Shown here: positions 52,322-61,663 of the stretch, piece by piece
How the letters are laid out: each line of letters begins with the position of its first letter
Numbering within the stretch: position 1 is the first letter of the stretch
Origin: an uncultured Lachnospiraceae bacterium
GTDB taxonomy: Bacteria; Bacillota; Clostridia; Lachnospirales; Lachnospiraceae
Reading direction: 5' to 3'
Length of the DNA: 64,000 bases
Assembly: GCA_900542015.1 (NCBI GenBank)
Contig: UQLY01000010.1
Location: 39,330-103,329 of the forward strand
Notes under the pieces: model-generated
What the model was told of the DNA's origin: nothing
What the model saw: the letters and a program-made list of their open reading frames with translations, nothing else
The model's database searches: none
Position numbers and translations under genes: made by a program

Positions 52322-52534
52322 TAGCTTTCATATTACAAATTGTTGGTAAACTGAACAAAGTAAAAATTTGAAGTTGATGAGGTGAGAAAGTGAATGAAAA
52401 ATCCATGGGAAGATTATCCTGTTTCTGGTTTAATGATATTTGGTATTGCCGTTACATGCCAACTTCTGATGCCGTAGATGAAACTGCCAGCGGGGGCAGC
52501 GACCCGGAGCAAGCGTCACGGGTGTTTAGCTGCA

Positions 52535-52664
52535 AACAGCTCCGGCTGAACGATAAGAAGCTGTCCGGGAAGAAAAGAAATGGCTCAAAAAGATTTCGGC
52601 GAAGTCCGACCTGCTGAAAAAACGAAGCCACGATGGGGACGGAAATAGGAGAACGACAAACTGG
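52535..52664 (+). repeat. 130-bp direct repeat, copy 2
   Basis: Second copy of the repeat at 50669-50799, same orientation. Between the hydrolase stop (52321) and the next gene (52762) I find only this repeat and about 200 bp of non-coding DNA with short frames that lack ribosome sites. Confidence 0.75.
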
Positions 52665-52761
52665 TATTTATAGGGTTGTTAGAGTATTGATAAAAGAGAT
52701 TATTCATGATACAATATCCGAAAAGTCGGAAATGAGAAGGCAGAGGAAAGGGTATTGCGCC

Positions 52762-53643
52762 ATGAAGATATATGAGAAAATATTTGCAAGACTTGAAGAA
52801 TTACATATGAGCCAGACGGAACTGTCCAGAAGAACAGGTATTGCAACCAGTACGATCAGTGACTGGCGAAAGAAACAAATCAATCCACAGGCGGATAAAC
52901 TGGTGTCTATATGTAAGGCTTTGGATATGACGCTTGTGGAATTGCTTTGTGACGAAGAAAATGCAAAACAGACTGCAATCAACGATTATGTGACAGATGA
53001 AAATTATATGATTGAATTATATCGACAATCAGATACAGAGAGCAGACGAAGGATGATCAGTTACCTTGCACTTCTTGATGTCTGCAAGCAAATCAACGAT
53101 AGCAGCCAGTCCAAGAAACAGCAGCGGAATGTTTCTGTCATTCAGGATATTGATGGAAATAATATTGTGGTGATTAACGATATCCGATTTAAAGGAAAAC
53201 GTTCCATCGATTGGAAGGAAGTGCGGGCATATTTGAGAGCATATGTCGGTGATTTTTATAAGGTGGCATCTACCGGCGATGTTATATATATCGGAACTGA
53301 TTTGCCAAGTGAGTATAGTGGATCAAAATACACACATAGTATCAAAGGAACAAATGCGAAAGCGAAAGCAAATGCTGCACAAGGAATTCCTGAAATGATA
53401 GAAATAGCAGTAGGAAAACATTTTCGGGAAAATAAGGAGAGCAAGCATTGGAGAAATGCAATGTATGGCTGGTATCGTTATGACTCAAGATTTGCAATTC
53501 CAGTATATAGAGATGATGAAGAGATGGGGAGGTATAACATTTTTCATGCTTCGCTGATTGTGAGATATTCAGAGGATGGGAAAATGTATTTGTACGATAT
53601 AATAGACATAAAAAAAGAAACGAGCTACCCGATTGAGCCATAA
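52762..53643 (+). CDS. XRE regulator fused to a possible toxin-type nuclease domain
   Basis: Residues 1-62 are an XRE HTH (MSQTELSRRTGIATSTISDW). After a linker, residues 120-290 form an alpha/beta domain with DIRFKGKRSIDWKEVRAYLR, DVIYIGTDLPSEYSGSKYT, AKANAAQGIPEMIEIA and a final IFHASLIVRYSEDGKMYLYD. This resembles domains I recall from the polyvalent proteins of phages and conjugative elements in Firmicutes, sometimes placed near the barnase/EndoU/RelE-like nucleases; that link is from memory and uncertain. AGAGGAAAGGG precedes the ATG at 52762. Low-GC codon use fits the island. Confidence 0.7.
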   Translation: MKIYEKIFARLEELHMSQTELSRRTGIATSTISDWRKKQINPQADKLVSICKALDMTLVELLCDEENAKQTAINDYVTDENYMIELYRQSDTESRRRMISYLALLDVCKQINDSSQSKKQQRNVSVIQDIDGNNIVVINDIRFKGKRSIDWKEVRAYLRAYVGDFYKVASTGDVIYIGTDLPSEYSGSKYTHSIKGTNAKAKANAAQGIPEMIEIAVGKHFRENKESKHWRNAMYGWYRYDSRFAIPVYRDDEEMGRYNIFHASLIVRYSEDGKMYLYDIIDIKKETSYPIEP

Positions 53644-53834
53644 GGCTGTACACGACAAAAAACCCATTTCTTTTTATAGATGATATAATATAGAAGAAGA
53701 AATGTCAATCCGAATATTCGAAAATTAAAACGTTAAGATGGTGTTTATGTATAATATAAATAGCATAATTGCAACTAGCAATATATTGGCTTAGATTCCG
53801 CGTTGGTGTACGATGATTTTGGAGATGGTTAGAA

Positions 53835-54286
53835 ATGATTTTTTCGGAAAAACTACAGTTGATTCGTAAAAATAAAGGATTAACGCAAGAAGAACTGGCA
53901 GAAAAATTATCAGTATCAAGGCAAGTTGTGGCAAAATGGGAATCGGGAGCACCGGTATTTGCAATTATTGTTATGATTCCTATGATGCTATTCGGTGGTG
54001 GTTATGGCATTTACCTTTATTTTATATACAGGGAGTATCTCAATATGGACAAAATTACTTGGCATTTGGAATAAATGTTTTAGGGTTAGCATTTGCTTTG
54101 GCAAGTATAAGAAAGAATACGAATAGTGTATGGTTATGTGTTTTATTCCATTGTATTGCAAACTCATTATCCGGAATATATATCATTAACAATAATATTG
54201 TTGGAAATATAGTTACAACCATAATTATGATATTTAGTTTTTTCGTTTTAGTTACAGTTAATAATAAGAAAAAAATATTTAGTTAG
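53835..54286 (+). pseudogene. Collapsed gene: XRE HTH joined to remnants of a CPBP protease
   Basis: An ATG at 53835 opens an XRE HTH (RKNKGLTQEELAEKLSVSRQ) that ends abruptly at KWESG and runs straight into AIIVMIPMMLFGGG, the start of a CPBP (CAAX) protease core. The reading then shifts: the next conserved piece (LWHLPLFYIQGVSQYGQNYL) and the last motif (VLFHCIANSLSG) are in another frame, and the catalytic EExxxR segment is missing. At least two deletions and a frameshift are needed to explain this. It is a dead gene fusion. Confidence 0.75.
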
Positions 54287-54314
54287 GTAATTAAGAAGTT
54301 GTGGAGGTATTATT

Positions 54315-54638
54315 ATGGCGGGAAGAATAGTAGGTCTTATATCTTGTGTTATGTGTGCGATTCCGTTCTTGATTATTGCTATCTACAATAAAGACAGTAA
54401 AGAACCAATCAGTTTTTGGAGTGGAGATACAACATTAAAGGGAAAAGTTAGAAATGTCAAAGATTATAACAGGGAGATGGCTCTATTGTATAAAAGATGT
54501 TCTATTGCATTTCTTATTGCCGGGATTGGTTTTATTGTTACACCTATTGTTGGAGTAGTACTGATATGTCTTGACTGTACATTGGGAATTTATCTTATGT
54601 ACAAGAATTATAGAAGAATTTTAAGTTTGTATTCATAA
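54315..54638 (+). CDS. Small membrane protein with two TM segments (FWSGD motif)
   Basis: This 107-residue protein has two membrane segments (about 5-24 and 62-90) and between them the motif ISFWSGDTTLKGKVRNVKDYN, found in a group of small Firmicutes membrane proteins of unknown function. GTGGAGG precedes the ATG. AT-rich codon use matches the island. A terminator follows at 54683. Confidence 0.75.
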   Translation: MAGRIVGLISCVMCAIPFLIIAIYNKDSKEPISFWSGDTTLKGKVRNVKDYNREMALLYKRCSIAFLIAGIGFIVTPIVGVVLICLDCTLGIYLMYKNYRRILSLYS

Positions 54639-54682
54639 TTTCCGGTTTGTCGTGGAAACAGCAAAGCCAGTCGAGCCGGTCA

Positions 54683-54725
54683 GGGCGGGAAAGCTTTAAA
54701 ATAGCTTCCCGCCCATTTTAATTAT
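54683..54725 (+). terminator. Terminator at the end of the island
   Basis: GGGCGGGAAAGCT (54683-54695) pairs with AGCTTCCCGCCC (54703-54714), one bulged A, followed by ATTTTAATTATT. Confidence 0.8.
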
Positions 54726-54792
54726 TATCCTTGTCCTGTATATTTTGGGAAAATCATGAAAAACTATCTAAAAAGTCATTGGAGACGGTAAG

Positions 54793-55413
54793 ATGGATAT
54801 GATTTATATGAATTTAAGTCCCAAAATGCAGAGTACCCGGGAGGGGATCACGGTAGACGATGTGGCGGAGGTGACCGGAAAGAACCGGGAGCTGCTGGAA
54901 AAGGTCCGGGCGCTGGAGGTCTACCGGTTTTCGCAGGATCATACCAGGAGGGTCGTCAGCCAACTGATGATTATCAGTTGTATTGAAAAAGCGTTTCCCT
55001 CCGTCGCGGTCGTTCCCCTCGGGGCGCAGGAGGTCATAATCGAATATTCTTCCAACCCCCGGCATAACAAGGCGTGGGAGGTTTTAAAGGTTATTTTTGT
55101 CGCCTGCATCAGTTTTTTCGGAACCGGTTTTACCATTATGGCGTTTCATAATGATATCGGTATCAGGGATGTGTTTGAACAGATTTCCTCCCTGATTACC
55201 GGAGACGGGGACATGGGCATGATGACCATTGAGATCGCCTATGCCGTGGGACTTGCCGCGGGGATCATTTTATTCTTTAATCATATCGGTAAGCGGAGAA
55301 TTACGCATGATCCGACGCCCATCGAAGTTTCCATGAGAAAATATGAGGACGATGTCAACAATACGCTGGCGGAAACCTGGGACAGGGAAGGGAACAGAAT
55401 TGACGCTCCTTAA
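54793..55413 (+). CDS. spoVAA: Stage V sporulation protein AA
   Basis: SpoVA proteins move dipicolinic acid into the forespore and out during germination. The 206-residue SpoVAA has an N-terminal cytosolic domain (VDDVAEVTGKNRELLEKV..LEVYRF) and two membrane segments (about 98-120 and 150-170). GGAG precedes the ATG by 8 nt. It overlaps spoVAB by 14 bp. No clear sigma-G promoter was identified in the 65 bp between the terminator and the start. Confidence 0.88.
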   Translation: MDMIYMNLSPKMQSTREGITVDDVAEVTGKNRELLEKVRALEVYRFSQDHTRRVVSQLMIISCIEKAFPSVAVVPLGAQEVIIEYSSNPRHNKAWEVLKVIFVACISFFGTGFTIMAFHNDIGIRDVFEQISSLITGDGDMGMMTIEIAYAVGLAAGIILFFNHIGKRRITHDPTPIEVSMRKYEDDVNNTLAETWDREGNRIDAP

Positions 55414-55846
55414 TTATGCTTTGCTTATCATATCCGGATTTTCTTTCGGCATTCTGGCGGCGGCGGGGGTTTTTACGGTGCTTATCGCCGTAGGACTGGT
55501 GCCGCGGTTCGCGGGCAGGACCGATACGGCGGATCATATTTTATTTTATGAAGACTGCGTTGTCCTTGGGACGATCACGGGAATGCTGTTTAGCGTATTT
55601 GAGCAACTGCATCCGTACAGTAAGCTGATTTTGATGCCCGTCCGTACTCCAGCGGAAATCATCATAGGTTTTTTCACGGGCTGTTTTGTGGGCTGCCTTG
55701 CCCTGTCCATTGCGGAAATGCTGGATTCCATTCCGATTTTTGCCAGAAGGGTGCGGCTCAAATGGGGAATCGGCATTGCGATCCTGTTTGTGGCGCTTGG
55801 AAAAATGGCGGGCGCCCTGCTGTATTTTATACAGGGAATTGAATGA
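55400..55846 (+). CDS. spoVAB: Stage V sporulation protein AB
   Basis: This 148-residue membrane protein has four membrane segments (first LNYALLIISGFSFGILAAAGVF). The start is taken as TTG at 55400, where GGGAAGGGAA precedes it and the hydrophobic protein begins; an ATG at 55343 would add 19 residues from a frame inside spoVAA without a ribosome site. It overlaps spoVAA by 14 bp and ends 35 bp before the preferred start of spoVAC. Confidence 0.87.
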   Translation: MTLLNYALLIISGFSFGILAAAGVFTVLIAVGLVPRFAGRTDTADHILFYEDCVVLGTITGMLFSVFEQLHPYSKLILMPVRTPAEIIIGFFTGCFVGCLALSIAEMLDSIPIFARRVRLKWGIGIAILFVALGKMAGALLYFIQGIE

Positions 55847-55881
55847 CGAGAGTAGATGTAAAAGGAAAGGAAAATGCGGTT

Positions 55882-56352
55882 ATGACAAAGAAAGAGTTGG
55901 AACAGGAAAAACAAAAAGAATATGACAAGCTGGTAAAGAAGGTTACGCCAAAAAATAATCTGCCGCTGCAGATGTTTAAGGCGTTTATAACCGGCGGCGC
56001 CATCTGCGTGATCGGTCAGGGGATTTTGGAAGGTGCAAAGGCGATGGGACTGGACAAGGATATGGCGGGAACCTGGTGCTCGGTACTGTTGATTTTGCTC
56101 AGCGTGATCCTGACAGGACTCAGTTTATACCAGCCGATTGCAAATTTCGGCGGCGCGGGCGCGCTGGTGCCCATTACAGGCTTTGCCAATTCGGTCTGCG
56201 CCCCGGCGATTGAGTTTCAGACGGAAGGACAGGTATTCGGCGTCGGCGTTAAGATTTTTACCATTGCCGGTCCGGTCATTTTGTACGGAATTTTCACAAG
56301 CTGGTTTTTGGGACTCCTTTACTGGATCGGAAAGCTGTGCGGACTGGCGTAA
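55882..56352 (+). CDS. spoVAC: Stage V sporulation protein AC
   Basis: This 156-residue protein is a mechanosensitive-channel-like part of the DPA transport system, with four membrane segments and the conserved start KEYDKLVKKVTPKNNLPLQM and NFGGAGALVPITGFANS. AAAGGAAAGGA lies about 11 nt before ATG 55882; the ATG at 55843, overlapping the spoVAB stop, is the alternative. spoVAD and spoVAE, which normally follow, are absent here. Confidence 0.92.
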   Translation: MTKKELEQEKQKEYDKLVKKVTPKNNLPLQMFKAFITGGAICVIGQGILEGAKAMGLDKDMAGTWCSVLLILLSVILTGLSLYQPIANFGGAGALVPITGFANSVCAPAIEFQTEGQVFGVGVKIFTIAGPVILYGIFTSWFLGLLYWIGKLCGLA

Positions 56353-56495
56353 GTAAAAAGAGAGCGTAACCGGGAGTGCCGCGAAAAAAAAATTCAATAG
56401 ATTTTTTGATAAAAACGTAGTCATGATGAAAACAATTTGTTAAAATGAAGAAAAACGAAAAAAATAGTCAAAAGTACTATGAAAGGAAAAGAGTT

Positions 56496-59045
56496 ATGTT
56501 TCGTAATACCAAAAAATTCCTGATCACAAGTTTTTGTTTTTTGATTGCACTATGTATTGTAATATTCAGTACGGTCACCGTTTTCATGAGGACCAAAAGC
56601 GGCGACGCTATCAGCGATATTGGGGAAATCTATATGTCGGAGATGAACCGGCAGCTTCAGGAAAAATTTACTTCAGTCATCAATTTACGTCTGGCGCAGT
56701 TGGAAGGGCTTGTCGAAAGGACTCCGCCGGAGACGGTGGGCTACAGTGAGGAGATGTTGGATGACCTTGCGATCAGCGCCAGAGTGCGTGAATTTACCTA
56801 TCTGGGATTATACAGGACCGACGGCAGTGGCGAAACCGTTTACGGAGAGGATGTGGAGCCCGTCGACCGGGAGGAATTTGAAAAGATGCTTGCAAGGAAT
56901 GAACTGAACGTGACAAGCGGCGTCAGCGAATCCGGCGAAAGGCTTGTATTGCTTATGCAGCCGGCGGGATATGAAATGCAAAACGGAGACGTCAGCGCGG
57001 CGATCATAGCGGGCTTTCCCGTGGAGTACTTAAGCGACGCGCTTTTCTTAAACGAAGACGACGCGATGGTATATTTTTATATTATCCGCAAGGACGGCAG
57101 TTACGTCATCAGGGACGATGTCGATGACCAGGGCAATTATCTGGACCACATTGCGACGGTATGGTCGGGACTGAACGGAGAAAGTCCCGAAGCCTACATA
57201 AAAGAGCTGAAGGATGCAATGGCAAACGGGGAGGATTATTCGACGCTGGTGCTCGCCGAGGGCACGCACAGGCATATTTATTGTTCTCCCTTAAACGGTA
57301 CGGACTGGTATCTGGTCAGCATCATGCCCTACGGCGTGCTGGATGATGCGGTCAACAGGCTGGGAAACCAGCGCACAACCGTTATGCTTGCGGCGGGCGG
57401 CGTTATGCAGATTGCCATACTGATTATCTTTGCGCTTTACTATGCCATGACGAGGCGGCAGCTGATAGAGCTGGAGCGGGCAAATGACGAAGCGGTCAGC
57501 GCGAGCAAGGCGAAAAGTGAATTTTTATCCAATATGAGCCACGATATCCGCACCCCGATGAACGGGATTGTGGGAATGACGGCGATTGCAATGAACAATC
57601 TGGACGATACGGCGAGAGTGAAGGACTGTCTGCAAAAAATTACGGTCTCCAGCAAGCATCTGCTGGGGCTTATTAACGACGTGCTGGATATGTCCAAAAT
57701 CGAAAGCGGAAAGATGTCTTTAAATGTGGACGTGTTGTCCCTGCGGGATACCATGGACCGTCTCGTCAATATTGTACAGCCGCAGATTAAAGCGAAAAAC
57801 CAGCATTTTGATATTTTTATTCATAAGATTTTATGCGAAGACGTATACTGCGACAGCGTGCGGTTAAACCAGGTCCTGATCAATCTGCTGTCCAACGCAG
57901 TGAAATTTACGCCGGAGGGCGGTACGGTCAACGTATATCTGTCCCAGGAGGAATCTCCGTCGGGGGACGGATATGTGCGCTGTCATTTCCGGGTAAAAGA
58001 TACGGGCATCGGCATGTCCGAAGAGTTTCAAAAAACAATTTTTGATACCTTTACAAGAGAAAAGAACGCGCAGGTCAACAGAACGGAAGGAACAGGGCTC
58101 GGCATGGCGATTACCAAGTATATTGTGGACGCCATGAAGGGAGAAATAGAGGTAAACAGTACCAGCGGCAAGGGAAGCGAGTTTCATGTGACGCTGGATC
58201 TGGAAAGGGCTGCGGTCAGGGAAGAGGATATGAAGCTGCCGCCGTGGCACATCCTGTTGGTGGATAATAATGAGGATCTGTGCAAAAGCGCCGCCGACGA
58301 GCTTGGTGAGATCGGCATCAGCGCGGACTGCGCCCTGGACGGCAGGACCGCCGTGGATATGGTGGAGAAATGTCACGGCGTACATAACGATTATCAGTTT
58401 GTATTGATCGACTGGAAGATGCCTGGCATGGACGGACTGGAGACAACCCGTCAGCTTCGGAAACGTCTGGGAGAGGACGTCCCGATCCTGATCATTTCCG
58501 CTTATGACTGGAGCGATATCGAAGAAGAGGCGTTGGAGGCGGGAGCCCAGGGCTTTATTTCCAAGCCTTTGTTTAAATCAAATTTGTTTACGGGCTTGAG
58601 CCGGTTTGCCGAAGAAGGGCTTTACAATTCGCAGCAGAGGGAAGAAGAGACCGCGGACTTTACGGGAAATCGGATTTTGCTTGCAGAGGATAACGAGCTG
58701 AACTGGGAAATTGCCAAAGAGATTCTGTCCGGAGCGGGCTTTGAAGTCGACTGGGCGGAAAACGGGAAAGTCTGCGTCGAAAAATTTGAACAGTCGCCTT
58801 TGGGGCATTATGACCTGATTCTGATGGATATCCGGATGCCGGTTATGGACGGCTATGATGCGGCGGAAGCTATCCGGGCGTTGGAAAGGCAGGACGCGAA
58901 ACTGCCGATTATCGCCATGACTGCGGATGCGTTTGCAGAGGATATCAAACGGTGCCTTGCATGCGGCATGAACGCGCATATCGCAAAACCCATTGATGTG
59001 AAAAAGCTCATGAATGAATTGCAAAAATATATACAGCAGGGATAA
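56496..59045 (+). CDS. Hybrid sensor histidine kinase with two receiver domains
   Basis: This 849-residue kinase has an N-terminal membrane segment (about 8-30), an extracellular sensor of about 250 residues of the Cache type, a second membrane segment (about 292-312), the phospho-acceptor His in MSHDIRTPMNG near residue 349, and an intact HATPase (NQVLINLLSNAVKFT, DTGIGMSEE, GTGLGMAI). Two receivers follow, with Asp in LIDWKMPGMDG and LMDIRMPVMDG. GAAAGGAAAAGAG precedes the ATG at 56496. All catalytic motifs are present. It is followed by a paralogous kinase whose ATP site has decayed. The stimulus is unknown. Confidence 0.92.
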   Translation: MFRNTKKFLITSFCFLIALCIVIFSTVTVFMRTKSGDAISDIGEIYMSEMNRQLQEKFTSVINLRLAQLEGLVERTPPETVGYSEEMLDDLAISARVREFTYLGLYRTDGSGETVYGEDVEPVDREEFEKMLARNELNVTSGVSESGERLVLLMQPAGYEMQNGDVSAAIIAGFPVEYLSDALFLNEDDAMVYFYIIRKDGSYVIRDDVDDQGNYLDHIATVWSGLNGESPEAYIKELKDAMANGEDYSTLVLAEGTHRHIYCSPLNGTDWYLVSIMPYGVLDDAVNRLGNQRTTVMLAAGGVMQIAILIIFALYYAMTRRQLIELERANDEAVSASKAKSEFLSNMSHDIRTPMNGIVGMTAIAMNNLDDTARVKDCLQKITVSSKHLLGLINDVLDMSKIESGKMSLNVDVLSLRDTMDRLVNIVQPQIKAKNQHFDIFIHKILCEDVYCDSVRLNQVLINLLSNAVKFTPEGGTVNVYLSQEESPSGDGYVRCHFRVKDTGIGMSEEFQKTIFDTFTREKNAQVNRTEGTGLGMAITKYIVDAMKGEIEVNSTSGKGSEFHVTLDLERAAVREEDMKLPPWHILLVDNNEDLCKSAADELGEIGISADCALDGRTAVDMVEKCHGVHNDYQFVLIDWKMPGMDGLETTRQLRKRLGEDVPILIISAYDWSDIEEEALEAGAQGFISKPLFKSNLFTGLSRFAEEGLYNSQQREEETADFTGNRILLAEDNELNWEIAKEILSGAGFEVDWAENGKVCVEKFEQSPLGHYDLILMDIRMPVMDGYDAAEAIRALERQDAKLPIIAMTADAFAEDIKRCLACGMNAHIAKPIDVKKLMNELQKYIQQG

Positions 59046-59064
59046 GACTTTAGGGGGAAATGCG

Positions 59065-61644
59065 TTGAAAAGACATTTGAATGACGGAAAGAACCGCTCC
59101 ATTGCATTATACGGGAGCGTGGTTCTCCTTCTGGTAGTAATAGGCGTTTCGATTTTCAGCCTGTTTCTGGTCCGCAGGGTGTTGCTGGAAAATGCAGAGG
59201 AAGTAGGCAGTGAAGTTGCGAACGGCTATACGCTTGAAGAGGAACGCAATTTAGAATTTTATGAGTCCTTGATTACCATGGGAGCCGAATATCTGGAAGG
59301 ATTTGCGGCGCAGGGGGCGGACGAAGACTTCCTTGAACAATGGATGGGGGATTATCTTGTCAAAATTGTAGAGTCGCTGGGAGACGATACTATCAGTCCG
59401 GTTGCGGTGATCGGCGGTAAAATGATCGCGGCTAAGCCCTGGGATGGAATAGAACGGTATGACACCGCCGGGAAGGAATGGTATCAGAAAGCGGTTGCTG
59501 CAAACGGCGAGATTATTTATACGGACGTTTATACCGATACGGTTTATGATAAACCGGTGGTTACTATCGCAAAGGCGTGCGGGAACAGTGGAGACGTGAT
59601 TGCCTTTGACATCTATCCGGAAAATTTCAGGGTCCGCGCAAATTCCCAGGAAATTCCCGAAGGCAGCGTTTATGTTGCCTTTGATTCGGCGGGAACCGTT
59701 TTATTTGAAGAAACGGATGCAGAGGAGGACACCGCCGGTCTGCGGGACAGTTACAGCGCGTTGTTTGCGGATATTACGGAGGGAAGCATCCAAAGCGGAG
59801 ACAGTTATTATCTGGCAGATTTTGAAGGAGAAATGTCGGTTTATTACCGGAAGGAGCAAAACGGATGGCTGGGCGTTTTGCTGATGCCTGCTTCTTACCT
59901 GATAGAAAACTGGGAACTGGTGTTGTGCCTGTATATCGGCTTTATGCTGTTGATTGTGGGCGCATTTGCGGTTATGTGGTTCGGGCAGCGGCAGATGGAC
60001 AGGGAGAGCCGCATGGTCAACGAGACTGTACATATCCTGGGCAATTCTTATTATGCCTTTTACAGGGTCAATATCAACAAAGGCACATATGATATGATCA
60101 AGGGGTCCGAGTATGTGCGCTCCAAGCTGCCGCGCTACGGAAATTATCAGGATCTGCTGGAAACTTTCCGGGATGTGATCGAGGAAGATACATATCAGGA
60201 GTTTGAGGAAAGCTTTTCTTTGGAGAATATCCGCAGACAGATCAAAAACAACGTGGAAGATTTCGGAGGAGATTTCCAGCGTCTGTTCGGCGAAGAATGG
60301 AAATGGGTCAACGTGCATATCATGTTTTCCCCTTCTCTGAATAAAGAAGTCGCGGTCCTGTGTTTCAGGAGTATCGGCGAAGAGCGGGAACGGCGGTTGG
60401 AGCGGATGACGCTTTTGAAAGCTTCGCAGAATGCGGCGGATGAAGGCATCCGTTCCCAGAAGAAATTTTTTGCCGGTATCAGCCACGATATGAGGATGCC
60501 GTTAAACGTGATTATCAATATGTCCGAAATGGCGGAAAAAAATATAGAGGACAAGGATTGCGTCAGGGAGTACCTGGATAAAATCAATTATTCCAGCAGA
60601 CAGATGCTGGAGCTGATCAACCGCATTCTGGAAATGTCCAGAACAACTCAGGACGGGGAGCGTTTTGATTTGTGCGCCGAACTTGAGAAAAGCGTGGGAA
60701 CATTTGCTTTACAGGCAAAGGAAAAGAAGAAACGGCTGGATCTGACCTGTCATGTGCAAAATAAAGAGGTATTCGGCAACAGGGAACAACTGGAACAGGT
60801 CATGAAATATCTGATCTCCAGCACCCTGCAGCTTGCGGGGGAAGGGGAACGGATTTCCATAGAGTTAAAGGAAATTGAAAATCAGGAATATAAAAAATAT
60901 CAGATCGTGATATGGGGCAGCGAAGGGGTACGGTACAGAGATCCCCGGGAAGCCATCGAATCTTCCGAGGGAAAGGGAAAACGCTTCGGGGTCCGCAAGC
61001 AGGAGGGCATTGATATGGTAATGCTGATCGCCCGCAATCAGGTCGCCCTGATGGGCGGCGAAATGATTGTGGACAGCGATCCGGAAAAAGTAAGCCGGAT
61101 TACGATCGTTCTCCCCTTCGACGCAGTGAAAACCGGGGAAAAAGCGATATCCGCGGAAACGGATGCGGCGGGAAAGGAAGAAACGCTGTCCGCGGAAACG
61201 GATGCAGCAGGAAAGGAAGAAACCCTGCAGGCGGCGGAGATTACGTCCTGTCTCGACGGCAAGAGGATCTTGTTAGCGGAAGATTACGAGCTGAATATGG
61301 AGATTGCAACGGAAATTTTGAGTATGCGGGGCGCAGAGGTTACCCGGGCATGGAACGGCAAAGAAGCGCTGGATCAGTTTGCAGCTTCAAAAGAAGGGTA
61401 TTTTGACGCGGTGCTGATGGATATCCAGATGCCCGAAATGGACGGCTGTGAAGCCGCAGAGGCGATCCGCGCTCTGGACAGAGCCGATGCAAAAAACGTT
61501 CCGATTATTGCGGTAACGGCGAATGCTTTTTCGGAGGATATTGCCCGTACCGTAAAGGCGGGAATGAACGCGCACATAGCAAAGCCCATAGACTTTGACA
61601 TTTTAAGCGATACCCTTATAAAGCTTTGGGAAGAAAAAAGATAA
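59065..61644 (+). CDS. Hybrid kinase-like protein with degenerate ATP-binding domain
   Basis: This 859-residue paralog begins at TTG 59065, 6 nt after AGGGGGA. It has a membrane segment (about 14-36), a dCache-type sensor with EWYQKAVAANGEIIYTDVY, a second membrane segment (about 280-305), an acceptor His in GISHDMRMPLN near residue 474, and one receiver with LMDIQMPEMDG. The ATPase region is decayed: the N-box reads KYLISSTLQLA with no Asn, and the G boxes read GSEGVRYRD and RKQEGIDM. A linker near residue 695 contains a duplicated ETDAAGKEETL. It probably cannot bind ATP and may act with the intact kinase upstream. No PAS domain was seen. Confidence 0.85.
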   Translation: MKRHLNDGKNRSIALYGSVVLLLVVIGVSIFSLFLVRRVLLENAEEVGSEVANGYTLEEERNLEFYESLITMGAEYLEGFAAQGADEDFLEQWMGDYLVKIVESLGDDTISPVAVIGGKMIAAKPWDGIERYDTAGKEWYQKAVAANGEIIYTDVYTDTVYDKPVVTIAKACGNSGDVIAFDIYPENFRVRANSQEIPEGSVYVAFDSAGTVLFEETDAEEDTAGLRDSYSALFADITEGSIQSGDSYYLADFEGEMSVYYRKEQNGWLGVLLMPASYLIENWELVLCLYIGFMLLIVGAFAVMWFGQRQMDRESRMVNETVHILGNSYYAFYRVNINKGTYDMIKGSEYVRSKLPRYGNYQDLLETFRDVIEEDTYQEFEESFSLENIRRQIKNNVEDFGGDFQRLFGEEWKWVNVHIMFSPSLNKEVAVLCFRSIGEERERRLERMTLLKASQNAADEGIRSQKKFFAGISHDMRMPLNVIINMSEMAEKNIEDKDCVREYLDKINYSSRQMLELINRILEMSRTTQDGERFDLCAELEKSVGTFALQAKEKKKRLDLTCHVQNKEVFGNREQLEQVMKYLISSTLQLAGEGERISIELKEIENQEYKKYQIVIWGSEGVRYRDPREAIESSEGKGKRFGVRKQEGIDMVMLIARNQVALMGGEMIVDSDPEKVSRITIVLPFDAVKTGEKAISAETDAAGKEETLSAETDAAGKEETLQAAEITSCLDGKRILLAEDYELNMEIATEILSMRGAEVTRAWNGKEALDQFAASKEGYFDAVLMDIQMPEMDGCEAAEAIRALDRADAKNVPIIAVTANAFSEDIARTVKAGMNAHIAKPIDFDILSDTLIKLWEEKR

Positions 61645-61663
61645 CGGAGGCGGTTAGGGATTT

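Noticed and set aside
52390..52617. A 75-residue plus-strand frame before the XRE-fusion gene
   Set aside because: No family, no good ribosome site, and its second half lies in direct-repeat copy 2, where frames are broken.
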